Origin: a virus
IMG/VR virus record: IMGVR_UViG_3300034522_000052
Span: 1-60,412 of that record
Length of the DNA stretch: 60,412 nt
Reading direction: 5' to 3' (one strand)
In this document: positions 47,501 through 57,033 of the stretch, piece after piece
Layout of the letters: the number at the start of each line of letters is the position of its first letter
Position numbering within the stretch: the stretch's first letter is position 1
Notes under the pieces: model-generated
Told to the model about the DNA's origin: nothing
The model's database searches: none
What the model saw: only the letters and a program-made list of their open reading frames with translations
Program-made: the position numbers and the translations under genes

Positions 47501-48298
47501 ATGAATTTACACGAGAAGTGTAACGCTTCTGATACTGACAGCCAAGTGGCGCTGATCCCGGTTAACCAGAGCCAGGTCGGTGATGATCTGGTGCAGACCG
47601 TCAATGCTCGCGAGCTTCATGCCTTTCTGGAGGTTGGGAAGGTGTTTGCCGCCTGGATCCAAGAGCGCATAGAGCAGTTTGGCTTCGTTGAAAATCAAGA
47701 CTTTATAGTTATTTCCGAAACTGGAAAAAACCCTAAAGGTGGGCGACCTAGCAAGGAATACTTCCTCGCACTGGACATGGCCAAAGAACTGTCCATGGTT
47801 GAGCGCAACGCGAAGGGGAAGCAGGCTCGCCAATACTTTATCCAGTGCGAGCGCGTGGCAAAGTCACCGAACAACAACCCCATGCTGGTCGCTTCCACCA
47901 TGAATAGCGATCAACTGGCCCTGTTGATGGGGGAGGTTAAGCGGCGTGAAGCGGTGCAGCGTGAGCGAGACGAGGCGATCCGCACCAAGGCTTGCATCTC
48001 CAGCAGCCGAGAGGCGTCCGTAATGGCCAAGCTGGGCCATACCAAACGTGAGAACGAAGCGCTCAAAGAGCAATTGGGAGTTGGCACCAAGCACAAGAGC
48101 GTGAAGGGTGCAGGGCTGGAGCAGTTCTATATCGATGAGGGTGGCAACCGACGCCAGACCGCCAACCGGCTCAAGAAGATTGCGCTGGAGATGGGATTGG
48201 CTGGCGACATCATCGACATTGAAGACCCTAACTACGGCACGGTGAAGGCGTATCCGGTCAGTGTGATAGAGCGTTTCAAGCTGGAGGTGGCGGCATGA
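47501..48298 (+). CDS. AntA/AntB-type antirepressor, cassette 1
   Basis: 265 residues from ATG 47501 with GAGGA upstream. Residues 25-105 form the AntA/AntB N-domain (QTVNARELHAFLEVGKVFAA, GRPSKEYFLALDMAKELSMV, NAKGKQARQYFIQCER). The C-terminus (GAGLEQFYIDEGGNRRQTAN...) is a second small domain. Should bind and inactivate the CI-type repressor or a related one. The upstream frame through the hairpin is open but is probably leader. Confidence 0.87.
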   Translation: MNLHEKCNASDTDSQVALIPVNQSQVGDDLVQTVNARELHAFLEVGKVFAAWIQERIEQFGFVENQDFIVISETGKNPKGGRPSKEYFLALDMAKELSMVERNAKGKQARQYFIQCERVAKSPNNNPMLVASTMNSDQLALLMGEVKRREAVQRERDEAIRTKACISSSREASVMAKLGHTKRENEALKEQLGVGTKHKSVKGAGLEQFYIDEGGNRRQTANRLKKIALEMGLAGDIIDIEDPNYGTVKAYPVSVIERFKLEVAA

Positions 48299-48438
48299 GT
48301 GCAACCCAACTGCAAGACGAGCTGACCGCCTTGCTCGGCGATCTGGATGCTATTGACCTGACCCCAGAGGATCGCAGGCTGATTGCCAATCGGATTGAGC
48401 GCATGATGCCGGTTGAATATTCACCCGCCCAGCGTTAG
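48295..48438 (+). CDS. 47-residue helical peptide following antirepressor 1
   Basis: MSATQLQDELTALLGDLDAI, DLTPEDRRLIANRIERMMP. ATGA overlap with the antirepressor gene. Clearly related to the peptide at 59698 in cassette 2 and less closely to the one at 59957. Late promoter D overlaps its end. Confidence 0.75.
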   Translation: MSATQLQDELTALLGDLDAIDLTPEDRRLIANRIERMMPVEYSPAQR

Positions 48439-48441
48439 CAT
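48413..48441 (+). promoter_or_regulatory. Late promoter unit D
   Basis: TTGAAT, 17 bp, TAGCAT, with CCCAGCGT before the -10. It overlaps the last codons and stop of the 47-residue peptide gene. Start predicted near 48448; reads into the giant virion gene. Confidence 0.7.
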
Positions 48442-48485
48442 CTCTCCATCGTCGGTCAGTCTGCATGCTGATCGCCCCATCTCAA

Positions 48486-48520
48486 AAGCCCCGAACGGTT
48501 CGCCGCTCGGGGCTTTTCTT
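48486..48520 (+). terminator. Hairpin terminator after late promoter D
   Basis: AAGCCCCGA/TCGGGGCTT with a 12-base loop and a TTCTTTT tail, about 40 bases after the predicted start. Confidence 0.78.
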
Positions 48521-48544
48521 TTGAATACAGCCGAGGCCACTCGA

Positions 48545-51500
48545 ATGGACAAGTACAGTCTCCGTGACGCATCCCTGCCACAACCGCTGCAATCTGACTC
48601 TCGAGGAAAGCAGTTCTGGGATGGCATCAACAGTCAGCTTTCATCACCGCCCGCAGCTGCGGCCCCAAAGCGAGACCTCGACACAGAATGGAGCGATTAT
48701 CCCAAGGCGGTAGGCGCTGGCGCGTTGGAGCTGGTCGGTGGCATTGGTGAGTTAGCGCGGGGCGTGATAAGTCACGGGAAAGAGAATGGGGGGAAGACTG
48801 CTTGGGGGAATGTTGCCTCTGCGATCACCCCCTTGATGAAAGGGGTTGCGGCAACAGGGGATTTAGCTCAATCCGGCGCGGATGCCTTGAACGAGAGTAT
48901 GAGTGCTGACGCCAAGGAGGCACTGGGACGCCGACTGGTCGATGAAACGCCAGAAGGCCGGTTGACCCTGGGGGATGGCGCAGGGGATATCGATGTCTGG
49001 GCGATGAAAATGGCGCAGGGCGTTGGCTCTTTGCTACCGACACTCGCCGCTGGCGGGGTGACTGGGGTGGCCGCCAAAGCCTCTATCGGCCGGGCTGTCA
49101 CTGCATCCATGGTCAAGCGTGGCGCGACCCAGGAGGTAGCCGAAGCGGTTGCCGCCAAGGCCGTGTCCAAAATTGCCACCGGCGCCGCCGTCACCACTGG
49201 TGCGACCGGGTCAGTCGGCAGTGCGGGGGTGAACACTCGTGACACCGTGCTGGGCATGAGCTTTGATGAGCTTTCCCGCAGCGATACCTTCCGCCAGGCA
49301 TTCACCCGCATCGACCAGGATCAGCAGACGCAACACCTCTCTGATGAGGAAAAGCTGTCGTTGGCCCGGGAGGAGACTGCCAATGTTGCCAGCCGAGCCA
49401 CCATGAGCGACGCCAAGGTGTGGGGCGCGGCGGCTGTCGGTTCCATGATGGGCGATGCCATGCTGTTCAAGATGCTGGCTGGCAAGGCGGCCACCGGTGG
49501 AGTGCTGAAAGGTGCTGCCAAGGGGGCGGCAGGTGAGGGTATCAGCGAAACCCTGGAGGAGGGGGTGCAGCAATACGCTGTCAACGAATCCCTCAACGAG
49601 GTGGCCGCCGCTGATATCGACCCGATGAAGGGGGTCATGTCGAGCGCGATCGAGGGCGGCTTGATAGGGATGGGGGCAGGTGGTGCGGTAGGTGCTGTCG
49701 GTGGGGCGCGAGGCGGTAAGCATGCCAGCCAGGAAGATGGCGTTGGGACCGATCCGGTTTCAGAACCTTCCGCGCCGGTGACGGAGGGCGCTGCTGGTCC
49801 GGCAGTGGATCCGAACTTTGCATCTGCTCCACTGGAAGACGGCGAGCAGGCGCCCTCCTCCTCGCAGGCCGAGGGGGAGCTGAATCCGCTCGGCCCCAGC
49901 GCCAGCCAGTTTGACGAGCTGCGTGATGTGCCGGCCTATCTGCGTCAAGACGATACCGCCGATCGTTTCAAGGGGATGGCGCAGGATAGCGACGTTCAGC
50001 GAGCCTTGGCCGGTGAGTACGGGAGGTCAGTGCAGGAGCTGGTTGCTTCCCAGATGCAGGCTGGCGATCAGGGCAAGAGTCTTTATGAGCGAGCTCAGGC
50101 TGGTGAGCTTGGGCTTGACCCGTTCGCAGGCAACAAGAGCGCCCAGCAGGTAGCCATGGAGAACCAGCGCCTAGCCCTGCCGCTCAAGGATGTGATCTTT
50201 GCGGGCGATGCCAATGCTAAACCCAAGGGGGAGGCAGTGGCAGCACCTGGGGATCACGATGACCAACAGGCTGGCCCCGGCCCGCAATTCCGAGGTGGTG
50301 AGCGTACCCGCTGGCAGAGCGGGCAGGAGGGGGATGTGTTGCCGCCAGAGGCATCTTCCACCAAGCCCGCTGGCGAGCTGCCGGGCGCGGTGATTGAGGG
50401 TGAGGCCCGCGAGGTGGGTAACGAGTTGCCGCACCGCAATGTGGTCTATGGCAATGACTTGCGCGCCGAGCAGCAACGGGCCGCCGATCTGGCCCGCCGT
50501 GAGCGCGAGCTGAACAACCAGCCCCTGCAGATCGGTCAGTCAGAGACCCTCTTTGCCGGGGGCACACCGGGCGCTGACCCGCGCAATAGCGCCTATACCC
50601 CGCCCAGGCTGTCACGGGATCAGGTCGATACCAGCATGGGCGAGCAGTCCACCCGCGATCCGCGCAGCCCGGTGGCGCAGTCCATCGAGCAGGCAGGCAG
50701 CGCCACCGATTCGGTATTTGGCCCGCTCAAGTCGTTGCGCATCACCCGCAAAGGCAAGCCGTTCGCAACCGAGAAAGAGGCTGCCATGGCCAGCCGCAAG
50801 GGCCAGGAGATGCCGGTGCCGCTCAATGGTGGCGGCTTTGGGGTAGCGGCTATCGGTGAGGTGCAACAGGCCCAAGCGCAGCAGGGCGCAGTCAAGCAAC
50901 CGTCAAGCAATTCGGCCCAGCAGGATCGCCAAGACGGAAAGACTGAGATCGCGCAAAATGGCATGGTGATCGTTCATGGTTCCGGCAATCCAGGCATGAG
51001 CGAGCAGGATATTCAGATTGTCCGCGCAAGTGGTCAGAAGCAGGGCAAAAAGGGCCGTGTCTATGGTGGCTTCTATGGCACCAGCGAGCAGGACGCGCAC
51101 CAAGCGCAAGCCTACGCCGATATGATGGGCGGCACGCCCACCCTGTACGATGTCAAGATTAAGCCTGGCACCAAGGTGTTGCACAAGCAGGGGGATATTA
51201 CCCGCCTTTCTGAAAGCTACATCAACGAGTTGGTGAGTCAGGGATATGGTGTGGTCACCGGCACCGACCCGCGCGGCCAGACAGAGCATGTAGTTATCGA
51301 CAAAAGCGCCGTAGCAAGCATGGCCCCGCGCGGCGCGCAAGCAACCCCGTCCCAAGTCAACGACACGAATGTCGCTGACATAAGGCAACCATCTGATCAG
51401 CCAGCTGCAAGCGTAAGCGCTGAAACAGTTCCGGCACCGTCTGCCACAGCGGGCGAGGCCAGCCAATTAGTACCAGCTATCGATACCGGCTACCGGGATG

Positions 51501-54500
51501 TTATCCCTTCCAGCGAACAATCCGAGGTGACCCATGGCCAGCCTACCCCGATACCTGCAATCAGCAGTGAGCGACCAGGTGATCAGCCTGGAGCAGGCGA
51601 TCCGGTTGCAACAGGTGTTGGACAAACCACTGCCGAACTCGCGGAGCGAGCTGGACCCGGAGATCCGGCAGATGGTGCTCCTCTTACACCTTTACCTGTC
51701 ACCCAACCAGGAGAGGAAAATGCACTGACAGCCCCGGCACCTGCCGGGGTTGCTGTATCTGAAGGGGGGCAACCTGAGCAAGCCCGCGCGACTGCTGGGC
51801 CAGCGGCAGCGCCGACACCCTGGTCGGGGATGATCGATAACCCTGACGGCACCATCACCCTGGAAGGGGAAGTGGCGGCCCTCAAGTCGTGGGCGAAGGA
51901 TAACGGCGTGAAGGCGATCCCGGGCAAGGGTGGCCTGGTAGTGTCCACGACTTCGGTAGCTAAGGTGCGACAGCTCACCACGCCTGCCACCAGTGAACCG
52001 GTGCGGCAGATTGAAGCGGCCCGCGCCGAGATAGCGCCGGAGCCCACCGAAGCACAGAAGGAAGCGGGGAACTACAAGAAGGGGCACATCAAGCTGCAGG
52101 GGCTGGACATTGCGCTCGAGAACCCCAAAGGCTCTACCAGATCAGGTACCGATCAGGATGGCAGGGCGTGGCATTCAACCATGGCCCATGACTACGGCTA
52201 CATCAAACGCACCCTGGGGGCGGACGGTGATCATGTCGATGTGTTCATCGGTGACAAGCCAGATAGCGAGACGGTCTATGTGGTTGACCAGGTTGACCCC
52301 AAAACCGGCAAGTTTGACGAACACAAGGTGATGATGGGCTTTTCCGATGAGCAGGCCGCCCGGGAAGGCTACCTTGGCAACTACGAGGCGGGCTGGAAAG
52401 GACTGGGTGCCATCAAGGCGATGCCGGTGGAATCGTTCAAGCGCTGGGTGAAGGAGGGGGATACCACCAAGCCAGTCGCCAAGAAAGTCCGCATGTCTCA
52501 GCAGCGGGAGGGACTGTCCGCTGACGATGTGGCTCAGATTGTTTCTGACTTTAGACGTGAGTATAAAGGGGCTCAGTCACTCGACTTTATTGTTGGTCAA
52601 ACTCAAGAGGACCTTTATGGACCAGAAGGCGGCCCCGAGCAAATTGGATGGCGGGATGGGGGATACCTCCCCGGCAAGCAGCAAGTCCACCTCATCGCAG
52701 ACAGCATCACCCGCAGAGCCGGGCGTCAGGGTGTTCACGAAGGCGCAGGGGGAGAAAGAGGGGTATCTGGAGATCCCCGTCTTTTACAGCAGAACAGACC
52801 TGCGCCACGAAATGAACAGGGTATGGGAGGAGTTGAAAGAGCAAAAGCGGAAGTCGTCTCTACGTTACGTCATGAGGTCCTGGGTCACTATGGCCTGGAC
52901 ACGTTTACGCCTGAAAATAAGCGAGCTCTCCTCCAAAAGCTGAGTGATGCCAAAAGTGAGAAATGGCTTGCTCCTGCCTGGTCAGAAATCTCCCGCCCGG
53001 AGATGTATGGCGATAAAAGTGAGCAGCACCAGGCGGAAGAGGTGTTTGCCCACCTTACTGAAAACGAGTTGCCACCCCGTGCCATTCAAGCCTGGAACGA
53101 TATCAAGACCGAGTTCTCCCGCATGTTGCGCAAGACTGGCTTGGTGAAAGGCCCCATTAAAGAGCATGAGCTGGACAGCCTTATCAAGGCGGTTGGTAAA
53201 GGCATTCGCAGTGGAGAGCGCACCAAGCAGAACATCCGCAGCGATCAGGAGGTGATCGGCAAACAAGCCGATGAGCCAGCCAAGGATGACAAGCCCGAGC
53301 GCATCATCCGCTTCTCAAAGCAGGCAATGGCACAAGGGGACAAGCCGGCCAAGCACCTGACCCGTAAAGAGGTTGAGCTGGTTTCCCATGGTTGGTTCAA
53401 GCAGTACCGGGGGGCGAGCGGCATCAAGGTACAGATCCACGCCACCCAAGCAGAGCTTGAAGGGGCCCTGGGGCTGGATGCCAAGGACGGATTGATCCGT
53501 CGCGCGGCGTTTGACGACGATGCAGGCACTCTCCATGTGGCTGCCGACACCATCTCCGACCCCAAGCGGATGCGCGAGATCCTGCGCCATGAGGTGCTGG
53601 CCCACTACGGCCTGGCCAACGTCCTGGGTGATGGGGAATACACCAAGCTGATGAGCCGTCTCATCCAGTCGCAGAAGGACCCCAGCATGAAGCCGGTGTG
53701 GGACTGGGTGAACACCCATTACGCCGATGAGGACATCGGCACCCAAGCCGAGGAAGTGGTGGCCCACCTCGCCGAAGTCGAGCAGGGGGCCTGGGGCCGT
53801 GGCTGGGATCGGGTTGTGGCCATGGTCACCCGGGCGCTGCGCGCCGTTGGCTTCGTGCCGGATGGCATCACTGCTGCTGAGACCCGTTCCCTTATCGAAG
53901 GACTGGGTAAGCAGTTGCAGCGAACTGGACAGGATGACGGAGGCTCAGGCGGCAAGAAGTTCAGCCAAGAGGCCGAGCGGCCAGCCAATGATGGCGGCAT
54001 CAAGATGAGCCAGAGTATTGCTGATAACAGCCCTTCCCTTGAGCAATCCATCACGCAAAAGGCGAAATACCAAGCCGGCGCGGCGCTTGGCTCGGTGAAG
54101 AACTACATCAAGCAGAAACGCCCGGTGATGCTTGGCACCTTGACGGACCTGCAAATTGATCAGGTATACCGCGACATAACCGGCGGGGCTGTGTCGGAAT
54201 ACCAGCGCCTGCGCACTCAGATGGAGGCTGATCGTAACGACATCCTGCTGGATGCTGAAACCCGGATCGACCCGCTGTGGGATGCGCTGGACAAGCAGGT
54301 GAAGACGGCTCTTTCCAACCTGATGCACGATGCCACCATGACCCGCTTGCACCCTGACAAGTCACTCGATGAGAACAGCTACTACCTGGAGGCCAAACAG
54401 AAGGTAGAACGAGCCAAGAAACCGGAGACCAAAGCAGCCTATGAAGCAGAGCTTCACATCATCGAGCGCAATCACTCCGAGCTGGCCAGGCAGTACAACG

Positions 54501-56782
54501 CGCTGCCAGCCAATGCCAAGGCTCTCTACGACACCATGCAGGACACCTACACCAAGCAATGGGAATCCCTGCGTGGTGCGATTGAGCAGCGACTGGAGGA
54601 TTTGCTAGGTGTAAACCAAGGGCGTGCCATGGCTGCCGAGATGCGCCAGAAGATGGAGCACGCCCTGCAGCATGGCCCTTACTTCCCGCTGACCCGCTAC
54701 GGCGACTACGTGGTTAAGGCTCGCAAGGGGGACGAGTACGTTCGCGAGCACTTTGAGCGACGAGCCGACGCCGAACAGGCGGTTAAGCAGTACCAGCGTG
54801 ACGGTTACAACGCGGTGATGACGGTCAAAGAGGAGGGCGGTGGCGATAGCGCCAACGCGAACCAGCTCGGCATGGAGATGCTGAGCTTCCTCGATAGCGC
54901 CGATGGGGTCAGTAAGAGCGCCTTGAAAGACGAGATATGGCAGGCGATGCTGCGCATGATGCCGGATGCCTCCTACGCCAAGCATGCTATTCACCGCCGT
55001 CGGGTGAAGGGGGCCAGCCGAGATGCACACCGAGCCTACCTCAACAGCGTCTACCACTATGCCCGCCACGTATCCAAGATCCGCTATGGCCACAAGATGC
55101 AGGGGGAGCTGGACAAGCTGAGCGAGCAGATCCGGGCTGGTGTCGCAGGTGAACCAAGCAGCCTCAAGCCTGAAGACCTGGAGATAGCTCAGCAGGTGCT
55201 CAATGAGATGAACAAGCGCCATGACCTGAACATGAACCCGACCGGCAAGGCGTGGGCGGGTTCTGCCGGTAATATCGGCTTTCTCTACTACATCGGCCCA
55301 TCGGTTGCCTCTGCTGTGGTCAACATGACCCAGAACTTCACCGTGATGCTGCCCCAGCTGGGGGCCAAATATGGTTTTGCGAAGTCTGCTGCCGCCATGA
55401 CCCAGGCGCTGGGGGATTATGTGAAGCACGGTAAATTCAAGGCTGGCACTACCGAAGCGTGGCACTCACTGACGCGCTCTACCACGTTGCCAGCGGATGA
55501 GCGGGCCATCCTGGATAGGCTTTACCGTGCAGGGGCGCTGGATCTCACCCAGGCGCACAGCATTGCTGCCAAGGCTGACACCGACCAGCAAGATGCCAAG
55601 CCGATGGGGAAACGCTGGCGCCGAGCCATGCGCTGGGCGGGGGCCACCTTCCACAACGCCGAGGTGCTCAACCGTGAGGTGGCGGCCCTGGCCGCCTACC
55701 GTTTGCTCAAGCAGGCGGAGCCGACGCTCAATGGCCAGCAATACGCTGACCGGGTGGCTGAAATGGTGTATGACGGCCACGGCAACTACGCCGCCAGCAA
55801 CCGACCACGCTACATGCGCAACGACATCACCAAGGTGCTGACCCAGTTCAAGATCTACAGCCAGATGATGACCTACGTCCTTTACTCCAATGCCATCAAG
55901 GCAGCCAAGGGCGACAAGGTGGCGCAGAAGACGCTTGCCGGCGTGTTGGCAACGCACTGGGTGATGGCAGGGGTGATGGGATTGCCGACACCAATCACCG
56001 CCGTCGTTTATGCGATAGCAGCAGGGCTGGACGACGACGATGACCGCAGCGGTGAAGCGTCATTCCGCCTGGCACTGACCGAGGCGCTCGGGCCCCGCGC
56101 CGGGGAGCTGCTAGCCAAAGGGCCGATGGATGCCTTGACCAATCTCAGCATTGCCGGCCGTACCGGGCTGGGCGATCTGTGGTGGCGTAGCCCCAAGGAG
56201 GGCACCGAAGGGGACGATCTGGCATGGCACGCTGTTCAGCAACTGCTGGGCCCGGTTGCCGGGATTGGCATAAACCTGGCGCGGGGCGCGGGGCAGATGA
56301 CGGATGGCCACATTCAGCGCGGACTGGAAACTATGTTGCCCAAGTCGATTCGCGACGTTGCCAAGTCCTATCGCCAAGCGACAGAAGGGGAGCAGACCAT
56401 TAAAGGCGACATCATCATGGATGATGTTTCGACCTGGAACGTCGCCATGCAGGGGCTGGGTTTCGGTAGCGCCCAAATGGCCAAGAATTACGACGCCCGC
56501 GAATACATCAAAGGCAAGGAGAAACGCATCGCGGATAAGCGCTCCCAGTTGCTGACCGACTATTACATGGCCCGCAAAAGTGGTGAGATGGACGAGGTGC
56601 AAGAGGTACTGGAGCGCATCAAAATGTTCAATTCCATCAACCACCCTCGCGAGCGCATCACCGGCAAGAGCTTGGCGTTGTCGTTTAAGTCAAAGCTTCG
56701 CAGCAACGAGCGCACTCAGGGCGGGGTATACCTCAATCGCAACCGCGAATACCTGAGAGAGGAGGGGCGCTTCGCCGATTAA
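48545..56782 (+). CDS. Giant polyvalent virion protein (2745 aa)
   Basis: Start ATG 48545; the open frame before it crosses the terminator. Residues 1-420 are Ala/Gly-rich and membrane-active (SIGRAVTASMVKRGATQEVA). About 805-930 resemble an ADP-ribosyltransferase-like fold (MVIVHGSGN, RVYGGFYGTSEQDAHQAQAY). About 1170-1310 are the pyrophosphatase-like polyvalent domain (KGHIKLQGLDIALENPKGST). Zincin motifs HEVLGH (about 1442) and HEVLAH (about 1681) follow. The last 650 residues include an LPD38-type region. Such proteins are ejected into the host with the DNA. Confidence 0.85.
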   Translation: MDKYSLRDASLPQPLQSDSRGKQFWDGINSQLSSPPAAAAPKRDLDTEWSDYPKAVGAGALELVGGIGELARGVISHGKENGGKTAWGNVASAITPLMKGVAATGDLAQSGADALNESMSADAKEALGRRLVDETPEGRLTLGDGAGDIDVWAMKMAQGVGSLLPTLAAGGVTGVAAKASIGRAVTASMVKRGATQEVAEAVAAKAVSKIATGAAVTTGATGSVGSAGVNTRDTVLGMSFDELSRSDTFRQAFTRIDQDQQTQHLSDEEKLSLAREETANVASRATMSDAKVWGAAAVGSMMGDAMLFKMLAGKAATGGVLKGAAKGAAGEGISETLEEGVQQYAVNESLNEVAAADIDPMKGVMSSAIEGGLIGMGAGGAVGAVGGARGGKHASQEDGVGTDPVSEPSAPVTEGAAGPAVDPNFASAPLEDGEQAPSSSQAEGELNPLGPSASQFDELRDVPAYLRQDDTADRFKGMAQDSDVQRALAGEYGRSVQELVASQMQAGDQGKSLYERAQAGELGLDPFAGNKSAQQVAMENQRLALPLKDVIFAGDANAKPKGEAVAAPGDHDDQQAGPGPQFRGGERTRWQSGQEGDVLPPEASSTKPAGELPGAVIEGEAREVGNELPHRNVVYGNDLRAEQQRAADLARRERELNNQPLQIGQSETLFAGGTPGADPRNSAYTPPRLSRDQVDTSMGEQSTRDPRSPVAQSIEQAGSATDSVFGPLKSLRITRKGKPFATEKEAAMASRKGQEMPVPLNGGGFGVAAIGEVQQAQAQQGAVKQPSSNSAQQDRQDGKTEIAQNGMVIVHGSGNPGMSEQDIQIVRASGQKQGKKGRVYGGFYGTSEQDAHQAQAYADMMGGTPTLYDVKIKPGTKVLHKQGDITRLSESYINELVSQGYGVVTGTDPRGQTEHVVIDKSAVASMAPRGAQATPSQVNDTNVADIRQPSDQPAASVSAETVPAPSATAGEASQLVPAIDTGYRDVIPSSEQSEVTHGQPTPIPAISSERPGDQPGAGDPVATGVGQTTAELAERAGPGDPADGAPLTPLPVTQPGEENALTAPAPAGVAVSEGGQPEQARATAGPAAAPTPWSGMIDNPDGTITLEGEVAALKSWAKDNGVKAIPGKGGLVVSTTSVAKVRQLTTPATSEPVRQIEAARAEIAPEPTEAQKEAGNYKKGHIKLQGLDIALENPKGSTRSGTDQDGRAWHSTMAHDYGYIKRTLGADGDHVDVFIGDKPDSETVYVVDQVDPKTGKFDEHKVMMGFSDEQAAREGYLGNYEAGWKGLGAIKAMPVESFKRWVKEGDTTKPVAKKVRMSQQREGLSADDVAQIVSDFRREYKGAQSLDFIVGQTQEDLYGPEGGPEQIGWRDGGYLPGKQQVHLIADSITRRAGRQGVHEGAGGERGVSGDPRLLQQNRPAPRNEQGMGGVERAKAEVVSTLRHEVLGHYGLDTFTPENKRALLQKLSDAKSEKWLAPAWSEISRPEMYGDKSEQHQAEEVFAHLTENELPPRAIQAWNDIKTEFSRMLRKTGLVKGPIKEHELDSLIKAVGKGIRSGERTKQNIRSDQEVIGKQADEPAKDDKPERIIRFSKQAMAQGDKPAKHLTRKEVELVSHGWFKQYRGASGIKVQIHATQAELEGALGLDAKDGLIRRAAFDDDAGTLHVAADTISDPKRMREILRHEVLAHYGLANVLGDGEYTKLMSRLIQSQKDPSMKPVWDWVNTHYADEDIGTQAEEVVAHLAEVEQGAWGRGWDRVVAMVTRALRAVGFVPDGITAAETRSLIEGLGKQLQRTGQDDGGSGGKKFSQEAERPANDGGIKMSQSIADNSPSLEQSITQKAKYQAGAALGSVKNYIKQKRPVMLGTLTDLQIDQVYRDITGGAVSEYQRLRTQMEADRNDILLDAETRIDPLWDALDKQVKTALSNLMHDATMTRLHPDKSLDENSYYLEAKQKVERAKKPETKAAYEAELHIIERNHSELARQYNALPANAKALYDTMQDTYTKQWESLRGAIEQRLEDLLGVNQGRAMAAEMRQKMEHALQHGPYFPLTRYGDYVVKARKGDEYVREHFERRADAEQAVKQYQRDGYNAVMTVKEEGGGDSANANQLGMEMLSFLDSADGVSKSALKDEIWQAMLRMMPDASYAKHAIHRRRVKGASRDAHRAYLNSVYHYARHVSKIRYGHKMQGELDKLSEQIRAGVAGEPSSLKPEDLEIAQQVLNEMNKRHDLNMNPTGKAWAGSAGNIGFLYYIGPSVASAVVNMTQNFTVMLPQLGAKYGFAKSAAAMTQALGDYVKHGKFKAGTTEAWHSLTRSTTLPADERAILDRLYRAGALDLTQAHSIAAKADTDQQDAKPMGKRWRRAMRWAGATFHNAEVLNREVAALAAYRLLKQAEPTLNGQQYADRVAEMVYDGHGNYAASNRPRYMRNDITKVLTQFKIYSQMMTYVLYSNAIKAAKGDKVAQKTLAGVLATHWVMAGVMGLPTPITAVVYAIAAGLDDDDDRSGEASFRLALTEALGPRAGELLAKGPMDALTNLSIAGRTGLGDLWWRSPKEGTEGDDLAWHAVQQLLGPVAGIGINLARGAGQMTDGHIQRGLETMLPKSIRDVAKSYRQATEGEQTIKGDIIMDDVSTWNVAMQGLGFGSAQMAKNYDAREYIKGKEKRIADKRSQLLTDYYMARKSGEMDEVQEVLERIKMFNSINHPRERITGKSLALSFKSKLRSNERTQGGVYLNRNREYLREEGRFAD

Positions 56783-56796
56783 TCGCGGCCCTGGCT

Positions 56797-56830
56797 GACC
56801 CCCAGTGACAGATGTAAGCTGGGGGTATTT
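56797..56830 (+). terminator. Late transcript terminator
   Basis: ACCCCCAG/CTGGGGGT with a 13-base loop and ATTTTC, 15 bases after the giant gene. Confidence 0.75.
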
Positions 56831-56844
56831 TCAGGGAGCGAGTT

Positions 56845-57030
56845 ATGACGGTGAGAGAGTGTGTCGAAGGAATTCAAGAGGTGCTATGGTTTCTGGCTGG
56901 CCGCATTATGGAGGGGGTGGCAATGGGGTTTATCATCGCCTGCCTGATCGGTAGCACAGACACCTTCTTGGGGGTGTGGATCATCACCGGCGCCATGTTC
57001 GCGATGTTTGGGCGGCACTGGAGGGGATAA
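56845..57030 (+). CDS. Small two-span membrane protein (61 aa)
   Basis: Two hydrophobic segments, FLAGRIMEGVAMGFIIACLI and FLGVWIITGAMFAMFG. GGGAGCGAG upstream of ATG. Convergent with the membrane protein on the other strand, 3 bp apart. Possibly superinfection exclusion; not proven. Confidence 0.6.
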   Translation: MTVRECVEGIQEVLWFLAGRIMEGVAMGFIIACLIGSTDTFLGVWIITGAMFAMFGRHWRG

Positions 57031-57033
57031 GCA

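Noticed and set aside
48413-48544. N-terminal extension of the giant protein
   Set aside because: Its first codon coincides with the -35 of promoter D and the frame reads through the terminator.
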